NCBI GenBank assembly: GCA_042091225.1
Contig: JBELHW010000004.1
Location: 6,236-70,235 of the forward strand
Origin: JABAYQ01 sp042091225
Lineage (GTDB): Bacteria > Bacteroidota > Bacteroidia > Flavobacteriales > UBA7312
Length of the DNA: 64,000 bases
Direction of reading: 5' to 3'
The first letter of the stretch is position 1; each line of letters begins with the position of its first letter. The notes under the pieces are model-generated. The model worked only from the letters and a program-made list of their open reading frames with translations. It was not told the DNA's origin and made no database searches. This document shows positions 17,885 through 26,642 of the stretch, in pieces. Made by a program: the position numbers and the translations under genes.

Positions 17885-17907
17885 AAGTTTTGTTTTGTTA
17901 GCTTTAG

Positions 17908-17915
17908 CAAATGTA
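17908..17915 (-). promoter_or_regulatory. -7 element for gdhA
   Basis: TACATTTG on the minus strand, 23 bases before the gdhA ATG. A TTTTG block lies upstream but only 15 bases away, closer than the usual 19-21, so the -33 assignment is doubtful. Confidence 0.5.
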
Positions 17916-17977
17916 TAATAATTACCATTTCAAAAAAAAATATTTAAACGATAATATTATATTTATCTAAAAGGTAA

Positions 17978-19066
17978 TTATTTCAAAGAAAATATCTTTC
18001 CGGGACTAGATTGAATTATATTTTTCAACTCTAAATCTGTTAGTACTCCCGCTAGCTGTCCGAAATTTATATTTAAACAGTCATTAATTGAATCAATATT
18101 CAATTCTTGTCTTTTTTCTAATAATGTAACTACTTTTAACTCATATTCGTTTAGTAGATCTTTTTTAATTATCGTTTGTTTTTCCTTTTTGTTCCAATTT
18201 AATAAATAAGAAATGTCCTGAGGACTACTGCATAGATGAGCCTGATTTGTTTTTATCAAATGGTTACAACCACTAGAATACTCATCCTAAACTTTACCTG
18301 GAACAGCAAAAACATCTCTATTATAGTCGTTGGCTAATTTAGCGGTAATCATTGCTCCTCCTTTTATCTTACTTTCAATTACAATAGTGGCATCGGAGAT
18401 TCCGGCAACGATTCTATTTCTTCGAACAAAATTTTCTCTACTAATGTTAGTCTCGCTCAAAAATTCAGTGATTAATCCTCCATTTTGAAGCATTTCAAGC
18501 GATACATTTTTATGTGAAGAAGGATAAATTTTATCTAAGCCATGAGCAATAACTGCAGCAGTTTTTAAATTGTGTTTTATAGCATTTTTATGTGCATGAA
18601 TATCAATCCCATAGGCTAAACCACTAATAATAAGAACAGGAAAATCGGAGAGATACTCTATAACTGACTGACAAATATTTTTTCCATAATTGCTAGCATT
18701 TCTGGTACCAACTATACTAACTATTTTTGTTTGATTCCAATCAAAATCTCCTTTTGAGTATAAAACTATTGGAGCATCTACGCAGTTTTTTAACCTACTT
18801 GGATAATCATTTTCTAAATAAGTACTTACTTTGATATTATTATTAGAAATATAATTAATCTCTTGCTCGGCTCTAGAAAGCACATTCTGGCTAGAAATTT
18901 CTTTTGCCAAAACCGGACCGATATGAGGTATCTTAATTAAGTGTTCTTTTTTTTCTTTAAAAACTGCTTCAAAGCTTCCGCAATAACTAATTAATTTTTT
19001 AGCAGTGACAGGGCCTATTCCCGCAATAAGGGTAAGCCCTATTTGAAAAATAAGGTCGTTTTTCAT
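17978..19066 (-). pseudogene. dprA: DNA-processing protein DprA, interrupted by one in-frame TAG
   Basis: DprA loads RecA on incoming single-stranded DNA during natural transformation. Residues 1-259 form the helix-hairpin-helix/SAM-like start (LTLIAGIGPVTAKKLISYCG) and the Rossmann-like DprA domain, with VSIVGTRNASNYGK, SGLAYGIDIHAHKNAI, FVRRNRIVAGISDATIVIES and FAVPGKV. A TAG at 18287-18289 follows. The same frame then continues without change through DEYSSGCNHLIKTNQAH, the conserved next segment, into an intact winged-helix domain (about 60 residues, KIFSLK end). There is no indel; only one codon is wrong. Without read-through the product lacks the winged helix. Possible explanations are a recent nonsense mutation, a sequencing error, or read-through. 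Length with the stop ignored (about 362) is normal. Confidence 0.85.
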
Positions 19067-19085
19067 GTTTTAATTGTTCTTTTTG

Positions 19086-19092
19086 TACTTTG
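19086..19092 (+). promoter_or_regulatory. Possible -7 element for the TonB-dependent receptor
   Basis: TACTTTG lies 23 bases before the ATG at 19116. It is one base shorter than the consensus TAnnTTTG, so it is a weak candidate in the 49-base divergent gap with dprA. Confidence 0.3.
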
Positions 19093-19115
19093 CGAACTTA
19101 AAGATACAAATTATA

Positions 19116-21464
19116 ATGAAATATTTATTCTTAACTTTAGTATTTTGTTTTATTCAACTTGCAACTTTCTCTCAATCAGTTCAAGGTATTGTAATGGATA
19201 AAAACGATAATAGTCCTCTTATTGGAGTTAATGTGATTACCAACTCATCAGGAACAATTACTGACTTTGATGGAAAATTTGAACTTAAATTACTAGAAGG
19301 AGAAAATATCCTTATTTTTTCTTACTTAGGATATAAGGAACTCAAAAAGACAGTCAAGGTTGCTAAAAGTCAAAAAATTACAATTGAAATTAAGCTTGAA
19401 GAATCGATAACAAAACTTAATACTGTTGTTGTATCTGCAGGAAAATTCGAACAAAAAATTGAAGAAACAACTGTATCTATTGAAGTTTTAAAAGCTTCGC
19501 TTATAGAAAGTAAAAACACTACAAATATTCAAAATGCTATTGATCAAATTCCTGGAGTAAATATTACCGACGGACAGGCTAATATTAGAGGTGGAAGTGG
19601 TTGGAGTTATGGTGCAGGAACAAGAGTACAGGTTCTAGTAGACGACTTGCCTTTAATTTCTGGAGATGCAGGTCAAGCCCAGTGGAGTTTAATAGCAACT
19701 GAAAACATCAATCAAGTAGAAGTAATAAAAGGTGCTTCGTCTTCTTTGTATGGTTCGTCTGCCCTAAATGGAGTAATCAATATCCGAACAGCATATCCAG
19801 GAAATACCCCCGAAACAAAAATTAACTTACATCATGGTTATTATGACGATGCAAAAAGAGAAAGTTTAAATTGGTGGGGAGGAAGAAATCAAAAAGTTTC
19901 TGGATTTGATTTTTTACACAAAAGAAAAATTGGCAATCTTGATCTTGTTGCAGGAGGGTTCTATCTCAGAGATGAAGGATATAGATATTTAGAAGACACT
20001 CAAAGATACCGACTCAACTTTAACACAAGGTATAAAGATCAGAAAATTGAGGGGCTGACTTACGGCTTAAATGCAAATTTTTTAAAAAATGAAACTGCTT
20101 CGGCACTCATCTGGCAAGATTACGAAACTGCTTATATTCCTCTAGATAGTTCGGTAACTAAAACAAGTGGAGATGTTTATAATATAGATCCATTTATAAC
20201 TTACATAAATCCTAAAAACCAAGACTCTCATCAACTAAAAGGTAGGTTTATGCATGTTATTAATGATAACTCTACAAAAAACAATAAAGATGGACAGGAT
20301 AATAAATCTGACACATATTATTTAGAGTATCAATACCAGAAAAAGATTGATTGGCTGAAACTAAATTGGACAAGCGGAAGTGTTTATGAATATGTAAATG
20401 CAAAGTCAAAGTTGTTTCAAGGAAATAACTTTAGAGAAAATATTGCTTTGTTTACTCAAGTCGATAAAAAAATTGGCAATAGAATAAATCTATCTTTAGG
20501 AGCTAGGTATGAACGGTTTTCATTAAAGACAGGTCAATTTTATGTTTTAGAAGATGGAGACTCTACTGATAATATTTTTGACTCCAAGCCTGTTTTCAGA
20601 TCAGGTATAAATTATAAACTTAGTGAATCCACATTTTTAAGATCTTCCTATGGTCAAGGGTACCGTTTCCCAAGTATTGCAGAACTATTTATTGAAACAG
20701 AGGTTGCAAGTGGAATTTGGGTTTACGACAATCCAAGCCTTACACCTGAGCAAGGATGGAGTTCAGAAATTGCTGTAAAACAACTTTATAAACTAGGGAA
20801 TTTAGTGGGTTATATAGATTTGGCTCTTTTTACCATGGAATATAAAGACATGATGGAGTTTAGTTTCGGACAATGGCAACCATTTGCTTTAGATAATTTA
20901 GGAATAGGATTTAAATCTATAAATATAGGCGACACAAAAATTTCAGGTCTAGAGCTATCTATGGCTGGTTCTATTACGTTTGATGAATTTAAGCTTAACT
21001 TTTTAGGAGGATATACTTACATCGATCCTAAGCCAAAAGATCCTAATAAAATTTACGATGAAGATATTAATGGACAAGGACTAAATTTTTACAACACAAG
21101 TTCAATAGATTCTTCCGATTTATTTCTAAAATACAGGTATGAACATCTTGCAAAATTAGACGTCGAATTAGTTCATGGTAAAAAAAGCTTTGGAATAAGT
21201 GCTAGATACAATAGCTTTATGAAAAATATTGATGCAATATTTGTAAGTCCTGGGTTCTCTGGAATCATTCCTGGTATTTCAGAATCAAGAGAAAAACTCA
21301 ATACTGGCGATCTTATAATCGATTTAAGACTTGTATATCAAATAAATAAAAACAATTCTGCTTCGTTAATTATTAATAATGCATTAAACAGAGAGTACCA
21401 AACCCGTCCGGCTAATCTAATGCCTCCAAGGATGGTTTCTTTAAAATGGGGTATAAAATTATGA
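19116..21464 (+). CDS. TonB-dependent outer-membrane receptor with carboxypeptidase-regulatory-like domain
   Basis: 782 residues from ATG 19116, which gives a clean signal peptide (MKYLFLTLVFCFIQLATFSQ); an earlier ATG would add a non-signal-like stretch. The CarboxypepD_reg-like domain covers about 22-105 (GIVMDKNDNSPLIGVNV). The plug domain follows (VVVSAGKFEQK, then NIQNAIDQIPGVNI, RGGSGWSYG, VLVDDLPLISG, GASSSLYGSSALNGVINI). The rest is a 22-strand barrel ending in LMPPRMVSLKWGIKL. It imports a ligand across the outer membrane using TonB energy; the ligand cannot be read from sequence. The absence of a SusD partner argues against SusC. The gene overlaps kdsB by four bases. Confidence 0.92.
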   Translation: MKYLFLTLVFCFIQLATFSQSVQGIVMDKNDNSPLIGVNVITNSSGTITDFDGKFELKLLEGENILIFSYLGYKELKKTVKVAKSQKITIEIKLEESITKLNTVVVSAGKFEQKIEETTVSIEVLKASLIESKNTTNIQNAIDQIPGVNITDGQANIRGGSGWSYGAGTRVQVLVDDLPLISGDAGQAQWSLIATENINQVEVIKGASSSLYGSSALNGVINIRTAYPGNTPETKINLHHGYYDDAKRESLNWWGGRNQKVSGFDFLHKRKIGNLDLVAGGFYLRDEGYRYLEDTQRYRLNFNTRYKDQKIEGLTYGLNANFLKNETASALIWQDYETAYIPLDSSVTKTSGDVYNIDPFITYINPKNQDSHQLKGRFMHVINDNSTKNNKDGQDNKSDTYYLEYQYQKKIDWLKLNWTSGSVYEYVNAKSKLFQGNNFRENIALFTQVDKKIGNRINLSLGARYERFSLKTGQFYVLEDGDSTDNIFDSKPVFRSGINYKLSESTFLRSSYGQGYRFPSIAELFIETEVASGIWVYDNPSLTPEQGWSSEIAVKQLYKLGNLVGYIDLALFTMEYKDMMEFSFGQWQPFALDNLGIGFKSINIGDTKISGLELSMAGSITFDEFKLNFLGGYTYIDPKPKDPNKIYDEDINGQGLNFYNTSSIDSSDLFLKYRYEHLAKLDVELVHGKKSFGISARYNSFMKNIDAIFVSPGFSGIIPGISESREKLNTGDLIIDLRLVYQINKNNSASLIINNALNREYQTRPANLMPPRMVSLKWGIKL

Positions 21465-22159
21465 GAACACTAGCAATTATACCAGCGAGATATAATTCCA
21501 GCAGATTTCCTGGAAAACCCTTAATTGACATTAACGGAAAGTCAATGATAAGAAGAGTTTACGAGCAGGTAATGCTAACAAGTGTGTCAAAAATAATTGT
21601 TGCAACCGACGATTTCAGAATTGCTGATGAAGTACAAGAATTTGGTGGAGAATATGTTATGACATCTAGTAATCACCTTTGCGGAACAGATAGATGCATT
21701 GAGGTTTTAAGCGAACTTAGCCAATATACTCATGTTATAAACATACAAGGTGACGAACCCTTTATAAACCCCCAACAAATAAAACAAATTGATTATCATT
21801 TTCAGATGAACCCTGATTCATCAATTATAACTTTAGCGAAAAAAATAGAAGATAAATCATTATATCAAAACCCAAACTGTGTTAAGTTGCAATTTAATAA
21901 AGAAAATATTGCAACCTCTTTCGAACGAATTGTCGAAGATACAAAGCAAGATGTTTTTAAACATATTGGTATTTACGGTTTCAAATCAGAAATATTATTA
22001 GAATTAGGAAATTTAGCAATTTCTGAAAATGAGAAAAAGCTTAAACTTGAGCAGCTAAGATGGACAGATAACGGATATGACATAACTGTTTTGCCTACTC
22101 AATATGAGTCCATATCAATAGATTCGCCAGAAGATTTAAAAAAAATTAGTTTTGATTAA
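21461..22159 (+). CDS. kdsB: 3-deoxy-manno-octulosonate cytidylyltransferase
   Basis: 232 residues from ATG 21461, whose ATGA overlaps the stop of the receptor gene; an ATG five codons upstream is inside that gene. It activates KDO as CMP-KDO for lipopolysaccharide core synthesis. Motifs: IIPARYNSSRFPGKPLIDI, IVATDDFRI, TSSNHLCGTDR, INIQGDEPFI and KHIGIYGF. The final SIDSPEDL is the usual substrate-binding end. Its link to a TonB receptor gene seems positional only. Confidence 0.96.
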   Translation: MRTLAIIPARYNSSRFPGKPLIDINGKSMIRRVYEQVMLTSVSKIIVATDDFRIADEVQEFGGEYVMTSSNHLCGTDRCIEVLSELSQYTHVINIQGDEPFINPQQIKQIDYHFQMNPDSSIITLAKKIEDKSLYQNPNCVKLQFNKENIATSFERIVEDTKQDVFKHIGIYGFKSEILLELGNLAISENEKKLKLEQLRWTDNGYDITVLPTQYESISIDSPEDLKKISFD

Positions 22160-22178
22160 TTTTATTTAGCGATTTTTA

Positions 22179-22186
22179 TACCTTTG
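22179..22186 (+). promoter_or_regulatory. -7 element for the HU-SPOR gene
   Basis: TACCTTTG, 5 bases before a GTG at 22192 and 8 before the ATG at 22195. Transcription from it would start at about the start codon. Confidence 0.55.
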
Positions 22187-22194
22187 TATGAGTG

Positions 22195-23160
22195 ATGAAT
22201 AATAAAATAAATACATACATTTCTGACCTTTTATGTTTACACGATTGTGTAATCATTCCTAATTTCGGTGGATTCATTGCTAACTACAAAGCTAGTGTTC
22301 TCGACAACAGAACAAATACTATCCGACCACCTTCTAAAAGCATCGTTTTTAATAAAAGTCTTTCAAATAATGACGGACTACTTGCCAACGAAATTGCAAT
22401 TAACGAAAAGATTAGTTTTAAACAGGCTCAGAAAAGAATTGTAGAATATGTATCTTTTCTAAATGACAATCTTCATTTACATAAAAAAATGTACATAACC
22501 GAAGTAGGTACTTTACTTTTGGTTGAAAACACAAAAATTATTTTTATTCAGTCTAGCACTAGAAATCATCTTTTAGAAAGTTATGGTTATGCTCCTATTC
22601 AATTTCCTACAATTGTAAGAGAAAACATTTCTGAAAATGTAAAAACTAAGATTAAAGAATTACCCATTTCATACAAAAAGGAAAAGAAGTCTTGGCTAAA
22701 GGTGGCGGCAATTGCTTTGCCATTAGCAATTTTATCGCTTGTTGGAGTGAATAATTCGGAGCAAATTAAAGCTTCCTATGCTAGTCTTGTTCCCGTAAAT
22801 TCTACGGTAAAAACAGTTGAGATAACTAAACAAGAAATTAGCCAATTCGATTATAACAGCGTTAGTATGAATATTGATCAGGCTATTACAGATTATTATC
22901 ACCTATTAAATGAAAGTGAACAAGCAAAGCAAACTCCTAAACATTTTGTTATCGCCGGATCTTTCAAGTCAAAATCTAATGCTAAAAAATTAGTAAACAA
23001 ACTAAATAAGTGGAATTATTCTGGCGCTACAATACTCGAAAAAAGTAGCAATGGCTACTACAGAGTTTGTTATACTCAACATGTGCAACATCATTTGGCT
23101 TTAGCTTCTTTAGAGGACATAAAAAAATCCAACTCTACTGCTTGGCTTTTATCTAATTAA
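22195..23160 (+). CDS. HU-like (CCDC81) and SPOR domain membrane protein
   Basis: 321 residues from ATG 22195 (the preceding GTG at 22192 is also possible). The N-terminus (MNNKINTYISDLLCLHD, VIIPNFGGFIANYKA) is the CCDC81-type HU fold in two repeats over about 1-130. One membrane helix follows (WLKVAAIALPLAILSLVGV, about 164-182). The C-terminus from HFVIAGSFKSKSNAKKLVNK to the end is a SPOR domain, which binds denuded peptidoglycan glycan strands at division sites. So the protein would have a cytoplasmic HU part and a periplasmic cell-wall-binding part. Its exact role is not known; a division or wall-sensing link is inferred. The thioesterase gene follows 24 bases on. Confidence 0.85.
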   Translation: MNNKINTYISDLLCLHDCVIIPNFGGFIANYKASVLDNRTNTIRPPSKSIVFNKSLSNNDGLLANEIAINEKISFKQAQKRIVEYVSFLNDNLHLHKKMYITEVGTLLLVENTKIIFIQSSTRNHLLESYGYAPIQFPTIVRENISENVKTKIKELPISYKKEKKSWLKVAAIALPLAILSLVGVNNSEQIKASYASLVPVNSTVKTVEITKQEISQFDYNSVSMNIDQAITDYYHLLNESEQAKQTPKHFVIAGSFKSKSNAKKLVNKLNKWNYSGATILEKSSNGYYRVCYTQHVQHHLALASLEDIKKSNSTAWLLSN

Positions 23161-23184
23161 ACACACCTTACATCTTAAAATAAT

Positions 23185-23697
23185 ATGAAAGCTAAAACTC
23201 CATCACAAAGTATTAGTACACTAACCGAAATGGTACTACCCAATGACACTAATAATCTTGATAACTTAATGGGGGGGAGATTACTCCATTGGATGGATAT
23301 TGCTGCGGCAATTTCTTCTTCCCGACATTGCGGAAGAATTGTAGTAACTGCCTCTGTAAATAACGTTTCCTTTGACAAGCCAATCCCTAGAGGAAGTATT
23401 GTAACATTAGAAGCAAAAGTTTCTAGGGCATTTACTTCTTCAATGGAAGTGTTTGTGGATGTATGGATGGAGCATCGAACTATTGGAGAACGCCAAAAGT
23501 GTAACGAAGCTATTTATACATTTGTAGCTGTTGATCAGTTAGGCAAGCCAATTGAAATCCCTGCAATTATTCCAGAATCTGAGCAAGAGAAAACAAGGTT
23601 TGATGGAGCCTTAAGAAGAAGACAACTTTCTTTAATCTTGGCTGGTAGAATGAAGCCATCGCAAGCTACAGAACTAAAAGCTCTTTTCACACAATAG
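23185..23697 (+). CDS. Acyl-CoA thioesterase, hotdog fold
   Basis: 170 residues. It hydrolyses acyl-CoA to free acid and CoA. The hotdog segment includes NLMGGRLLHWMDIAAAI with the active-site Asp in WMDIA, and VTASVNNVSFDKPIPRG, typical of the YciA/BACH group. Length fits a single hotdog domain. Its 3' end overlaps the converging GT9 gene by 24 bases. Chain-length preference cannot be inferred. Confidence 0.88.
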   Translation: MKAKTPSQSISTLTEMVLPNDTNNLDNLMGGRLLHWMDIAAAISSSRHCGRIVVTASVNNVSFDKPIPRGSIVTLEAKVSRAFTSSMEVFVDVWMEHRTIGERQKCNEAIYTFVAVDQLGKPIEIPAIIPESEQEKTRFDGALRRRQLSLILAGRMKPSQATELKALFTQ

Positions 23698-24639
23698 AGC
23701 AATCTCGTTAGTATCGATATCGTTCATGCATTTAAAATGTCCTAGCGGACATTTTTTATAGCCTATTTTAGAGCAAGGTCGACACCACAAATTTGCATTT
23801 TCAACCATTGTTGAGCCTTCTTTTGCTAAATATGGATGCATGCCAAAAGCAGGTGCAGTATTGCCCCAAACAGAAATAATATCTTTAGAAAAAGCTGCTG
23901 AAATATGCATCATACCAGTATCGTTGGTAATCACTAATCGAGCATTTTTTGCTAATAAAGCAGATTGATCTAGGCTTAAAGATCCGCAAGCATTAATCCC
24001 TCTATCCAAAGAAGCTATAATTTCCTCACCTCTTTGCTTATCTTCAGGACCTCCTACCAACACAAAAGGAAACGGTATTTTACTTAGCACTTCAATTACT
24101 TTGTGAGCTGGTAAAATTTTTGTGGCGTGCTGACCTCCTATAACAAAAGCTATGTAAGCGTTGTTCTTTAGCTCGGAATAAAGAGGTGGTAATTTTGTGT
24201 CTGGAGGTATAAAATAGTCTAGTCCTTTACCATCATTTTTTACTCCTAAAAAAGCTGCTGCCTCCAAATACCTATCTACTATATGTTTGTTAGGAAGGAG
24301 GTTAATTTTAAAAGTAGTAAGTAACCATTTTTCGATATTTAACTTAAAAAAGCTACTGTGTTTTCCTTTTAAGGTCCTTTTAAGAAAATAAGTTTTAAGG
24401 TTGTGGTGTAAATCAATAACTGCTTCAAAATCTATCTCTTTTAAAGACTCCCTATCTTCGTAAGAATGTAAAACATCTATATATGGGTTATGGACTAAAA
24501 CTCTAAAAAAGGCTGGCTTACTAAGAAAATGAACCTCGACATCAAGCTGCTGACTAATAGCCCGAATGACAGGAGTTGTTAGCACAATATCACCAATAGA
24601 ACTTAACCTTATAATTAGTATTTTGGGCTTAGAAATCAT
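23674..24639 (-). CDS. Glycosyltransferase family 9 (heptosyltransferase-like)
   Basis: 321 residues. It probably adds a heptose or related sugar to lipopolysaccharide core. Family features: ILIIRLSSIGDIVLTTPVIRA at the start, the second-half motif VLVGGPEDKQRGEEI, and LVITNDTGMMHISAAF with VWGNTAPAFGM near the nucleotide-sugar site. The WCRPCSKIGYKKCPLGHFKCM segment at about 284-304 has five Cys, also seen in many Bacteroidota family members. It is divergent from tatD with only 38 bases between the start codons. The exact donor and acceptor are unknown. Confidence 0.88.
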   Translation of the reverse strand: MISKPKILIIRLSSIGDIVLTTPVIRAISQQLDVEVHFLSKPAFFRVLVHNPYIDVLHSYEDRESLKEIDFEAVIDLHHNLKTYFLKRTLKGKHSSFFKLNIEKWLLTTFKINLLPNKHIVDRYLEAAAFLGVKNDGKGLDYFIPPDTKLPPLYSELKNNAYIAFVIGGQHATKILPAHKVIEVLSKIPFPFVLVGGPEDKQRGEEIIASLDRGINACGSLSLDQSALLAKNARLVITNDTGMMHISAAFSKDIISVWGNTAPAFGMHPYLAKEGSTMVENANLWCRPCSKIGYKKCPLGHFKCMNDIDTNEIALLCEKSF

Positions 24640-24644
24640 TCACA

Positions 24645-24652
24645 CAAAACTA
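24645..24652 (-). promoter_or_regulatory. -7 element for the GT9 gene
   Basis: TAGTTTTG on the minus strand, 5 bases before the ATG at 24639. A leaderless transcript is expected. Confidence 0.55.
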
Positions 24653-24664
24653 AATAAATTATCC

Positions 24665-24672
24665 TAATTTTG
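24665..24672 (+). promoter_or_regulatory. -7 element for tatD
   Basis: TAATTTTG, 5 bases before the ATG at 24678, and 12 bases from the opposite -7 element for GT9. Confidence 0.55.
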
Positions 24673-24677
24673 TCGCA

Positions 24678-25445
24678 ATGAATCTGATAGATACCCACAC
24701 ACATATGTTTTCTTCGCAATTTGATGAAGACAGAGAGCAAATTATAAAAGAATGTATAGAAAGTGGTATTGAAACTCTTCTACTTCCTAACATTAACTCG
24801 GAGACTATTGAAGCTATGTGGAGTTTATGTAATTCTTTTCCAAACAATTGTTTTCCTATGATAGGCTTACATCCGTGTGATATAAAAGAAGATTATGTAA
24901 AAGAACTAAACATTGTCTTGCAAGAGCTTAAAAGTAGAAAATACGTTGCAGTTGGAGAAATTGGCATCGACCTACATTGGGATAAGAGCACAATAGAGAT
25001 TCAGAAAAAAGCATTTGATCAACAAATAAAATGGGCTTTAGAATTTGACCTTCCTATCGCCATTCATATAAGAGAAAGTTTTAAAGAGGTATTCCAAGTT
25101 TTAGAGCAGAATTTACATCCAAATTTAAGAGGTGTTTTTCATTGTTTTACTGGCAATTTAGACCAAGCTCAAAAAGCAATATCAATGGGCTTTATGTTGG
25201 GTGTTGGAGGGGTTGTTACTTTTAAAAATAGTGGGGTAGATAAGGTTTTGCAAAACATAGATTTAAAACATTTAGTTTTAGAAACAGATAGTCCATATTT
25301 AGCTCCTACTCCTTTAAGAGGAAAGAGAAACGATAGCAGAAATCTAAAATTAATATGTGATAAACTAGCCCAAATTAATGGACTAACTTCTGATCAGGTG
25401 GCAAAAATAACTACTAAAAATGCTAAAACTCTTTTCAAGCTATGA
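24678..25445 (+). CDS. tatD: TatD-family metal-dependent DNase
   Basis: 255 residues. A TIM-barrel hydrolase; relatives are Mg-dependent 3'-5' DNases acting in DNA repair. Metal ligands are visible in order: DTHTHMF (HxH at the start), VGEIGIDLHW (Glu), IHIRES (His), FHCFTG (His) and LETDSPYLAP (Asp). The length is normal. Its stop overlaps the start of the asparaginase gene by four bases, so both share a message. Confidence 0.93.
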   Translation: MNLIDTHTHMFSSQFDEDREQIIKECIESGIETLLLPNINSETIEAMWSLCNSFPNNCFPMIGLHPCDIKEDYVKELNIVLQELKSRKYVAVGEIGIDLHWDKSTIEIQKKAFDQQIKWALEFDLPIAIHIRESFKEVFQVLEQNLHPNLRGVFHCFTGNLDQAQKAISMGFMLGVGGVVTFKNSGVDKVLQNIDLKHLVLETDSPYLAPTPLRGKRNDSRNLKLICDKLAQINGLTSDQVAKITTKNAKTLFKL

Positions 25446-26437
25446 TTAAATCCATTTTATTAATTTATACAGGAGGAACTATAGGGATGATTAAAACATC
25501 CGACGGATCACTGCAAGCATTCAACTTCGATAATTTGAAAAATCAAATTCCTGAATTAGCAAAAATAGGAGTTGAGCTAAACAATATCTCTATCAAAAAA
25601 CCTATTGACTCTAGCAATATGGATACTGAAGTATGGATAGAAATTGCCAATATTATAGAGTCTAATTATTCAAAATACGATGGATTTGTAATTTTACACG
25701 GCTCAGATACTATGGCATATACCGCTTCATGTTTGAGCTTTATGCTCCAAAATTTAGCAAAACCAATAATTTTAACAGGATCTCAACTACCTATTGGTAT
25801 TGCCAGAACAGACGCTAGGGAAAATCTTATTACGTCCATCGAGTTAGCTTGCGCCAATAAAAACCCAGAAGTATGTATTTATTTCGAATACAAATTAATG
25901 AGAGGCAATAGAAGCACAAAAATAAACGCCAATAATTTTGAAGCCTTCCAATCTCCTAACTTTCCAATATTAGCACAAGCAGGAGTTTCTATCGATTATA
26001 CTCCTATTAATTATAAAGCAATAGATGGGAATTTAAAGGTCCAGAAAAAGTTAGATTCTTCTATTGTAGTTATTAAATTATTTCCTGGAATTCAAAAGAA
26101 TATTTTAGAAGGAATTTTGCGACAAGATGCTAAAGCTATAATTTTAGAATCTTTTGGATCGGGCAACCTACCCAACGAAGACTGGTTTATAGACTTGCTA
26201 GAAGAAGCCATTGCAAAGCAAAAAATTATAGTAAATATTACCCAGTGCTTAATAGGTTCTGTTAATCATGGAATGTACGAAACAAGCTCCTCTCTAGAAA
26301 AAATTGGAGTGATTAGCGGAAAAGACATGACAATAGAAGCTGCAACTACTAAATTAATGACTCTTTTGGCAAAAGAAAAAGGGACAGAAAAGGTGAAAAT
26401 TTTATTTGAAAAATCTTTAGCTGGAGAAATGAGTTAA
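25442..26437 (+). CDS. ansA: Type I (cytoplasmic) L-asparaginase
   Basis: 331 residues. It hydrolyses asparagine to aspartate and ammonia. Catalytic residues sit in IYTGGTIGMI (first Thr) and VILHGSDTMAYTAS (second Thr, Asp), followed by ILTGSQLPIGIARTDAREN. No signal peptide is present, which fits the cytoplasmic low-affinity type. It follows tatD with an ATGA overlap. The tRNA-Ser gene begins 32 bases after its stop. Confidence 0.93.
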   Translation: MIKSILLIYTGGTIGMIKTSDGSLQAFNFDNLKNQIPELAKIGVELNNISIKKPIDSSNMDTEVWIEIANIIESNYSKYDGFVILHGSDTMAYTASCLSFMLQNLAKPIILTGSQLPIGIARTDARENLITSIELACANKNPEVCIYFEYKLMRGNRSTKINANNFEAFQSPNFPILAQAGVSIDYTPINYKAIDGNLKVQKKLDSSIVVIKLFPGIQKNILEGILRQDAKAIILESFGSGNLPNEDWFIDLLEEAIAKQKIIVNITQCLIGSVNHGMYETSSSLEKIGVISGKDMTIEAATTKLMTLLAKEKGTEKVKILFEKSLAGEMS

Positions 26438-26468
26438 TCAATTCATTTCCTATTTTTGCCAACAGTTT

Positions 26469-26553
26469 GGAAAGGTGGCCGAGTGGCTTAAGGCGCACGC
26501 TTGGAAAGCGTGTATACAGCAATGTATCGGGGGTTCGAATCCCTTCCTTTCCG
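26469..26553 (+). tRNA. tRNA-Ser (anticodon GGA)
   Basis: The 7-bp acceptor stem GGAAAGG / CCTTTCC, the anticodon arm CACGC-TTGGAAA-GCGTG with anticodon GGA, a long variable arm typical of serine tRNAs, and the T-arm with GGTTCGAATC are all visible. The discriminator base is G and the CCA end is not encoded. A decayed recombinase gene follows, as expected for an old integration site. Confidence 0.95.
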
Positions 26554-26560
26554 CAAATCA

Positions 26561-26588
26561 GAAAAAACACCCAGTGAGGTGTTTTTTC
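26561..26588 (+). terminator. Intrinsic terminator after tRNA-Ser
   Basis: An 11-bp perfect stem (GAAAAAACACC / GGTGTTTTTTC) with a 6-base loop starts 8 bases past the tRNA. The T-run within the right arm makes it a good terminator. Confidence 0.8.
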
Positions 26589-26642
26589 TATTTATAAACC
26601 TCGGCTTTTTGCAAGTAGTTTCTTTTTTTTTGTAAATTAGCA

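Noticed and set aside
17978..18259. The dprA 3' part as a separate gene starting at TTG 18259
   Set aside because: The codons before the TTG, back to the TAG, still encode conserved DprA residues (DEYSSGCNH), so the split is inside one gene.
26469..26553. Could the tRNA be an amber suppressor that rescues dprA?
   Set aside because: The anticodon is GGA (serine), not CTA, so it cannot read TAG.
26349..26570. A 73-residue open frame antisense to the tRNA-Ser gene, reading GIRTPDTLLYTRFPSV
   Set aside because: This is the well-known false protein produced by translating the reverse strand of a serine tRNA; there is no gene.
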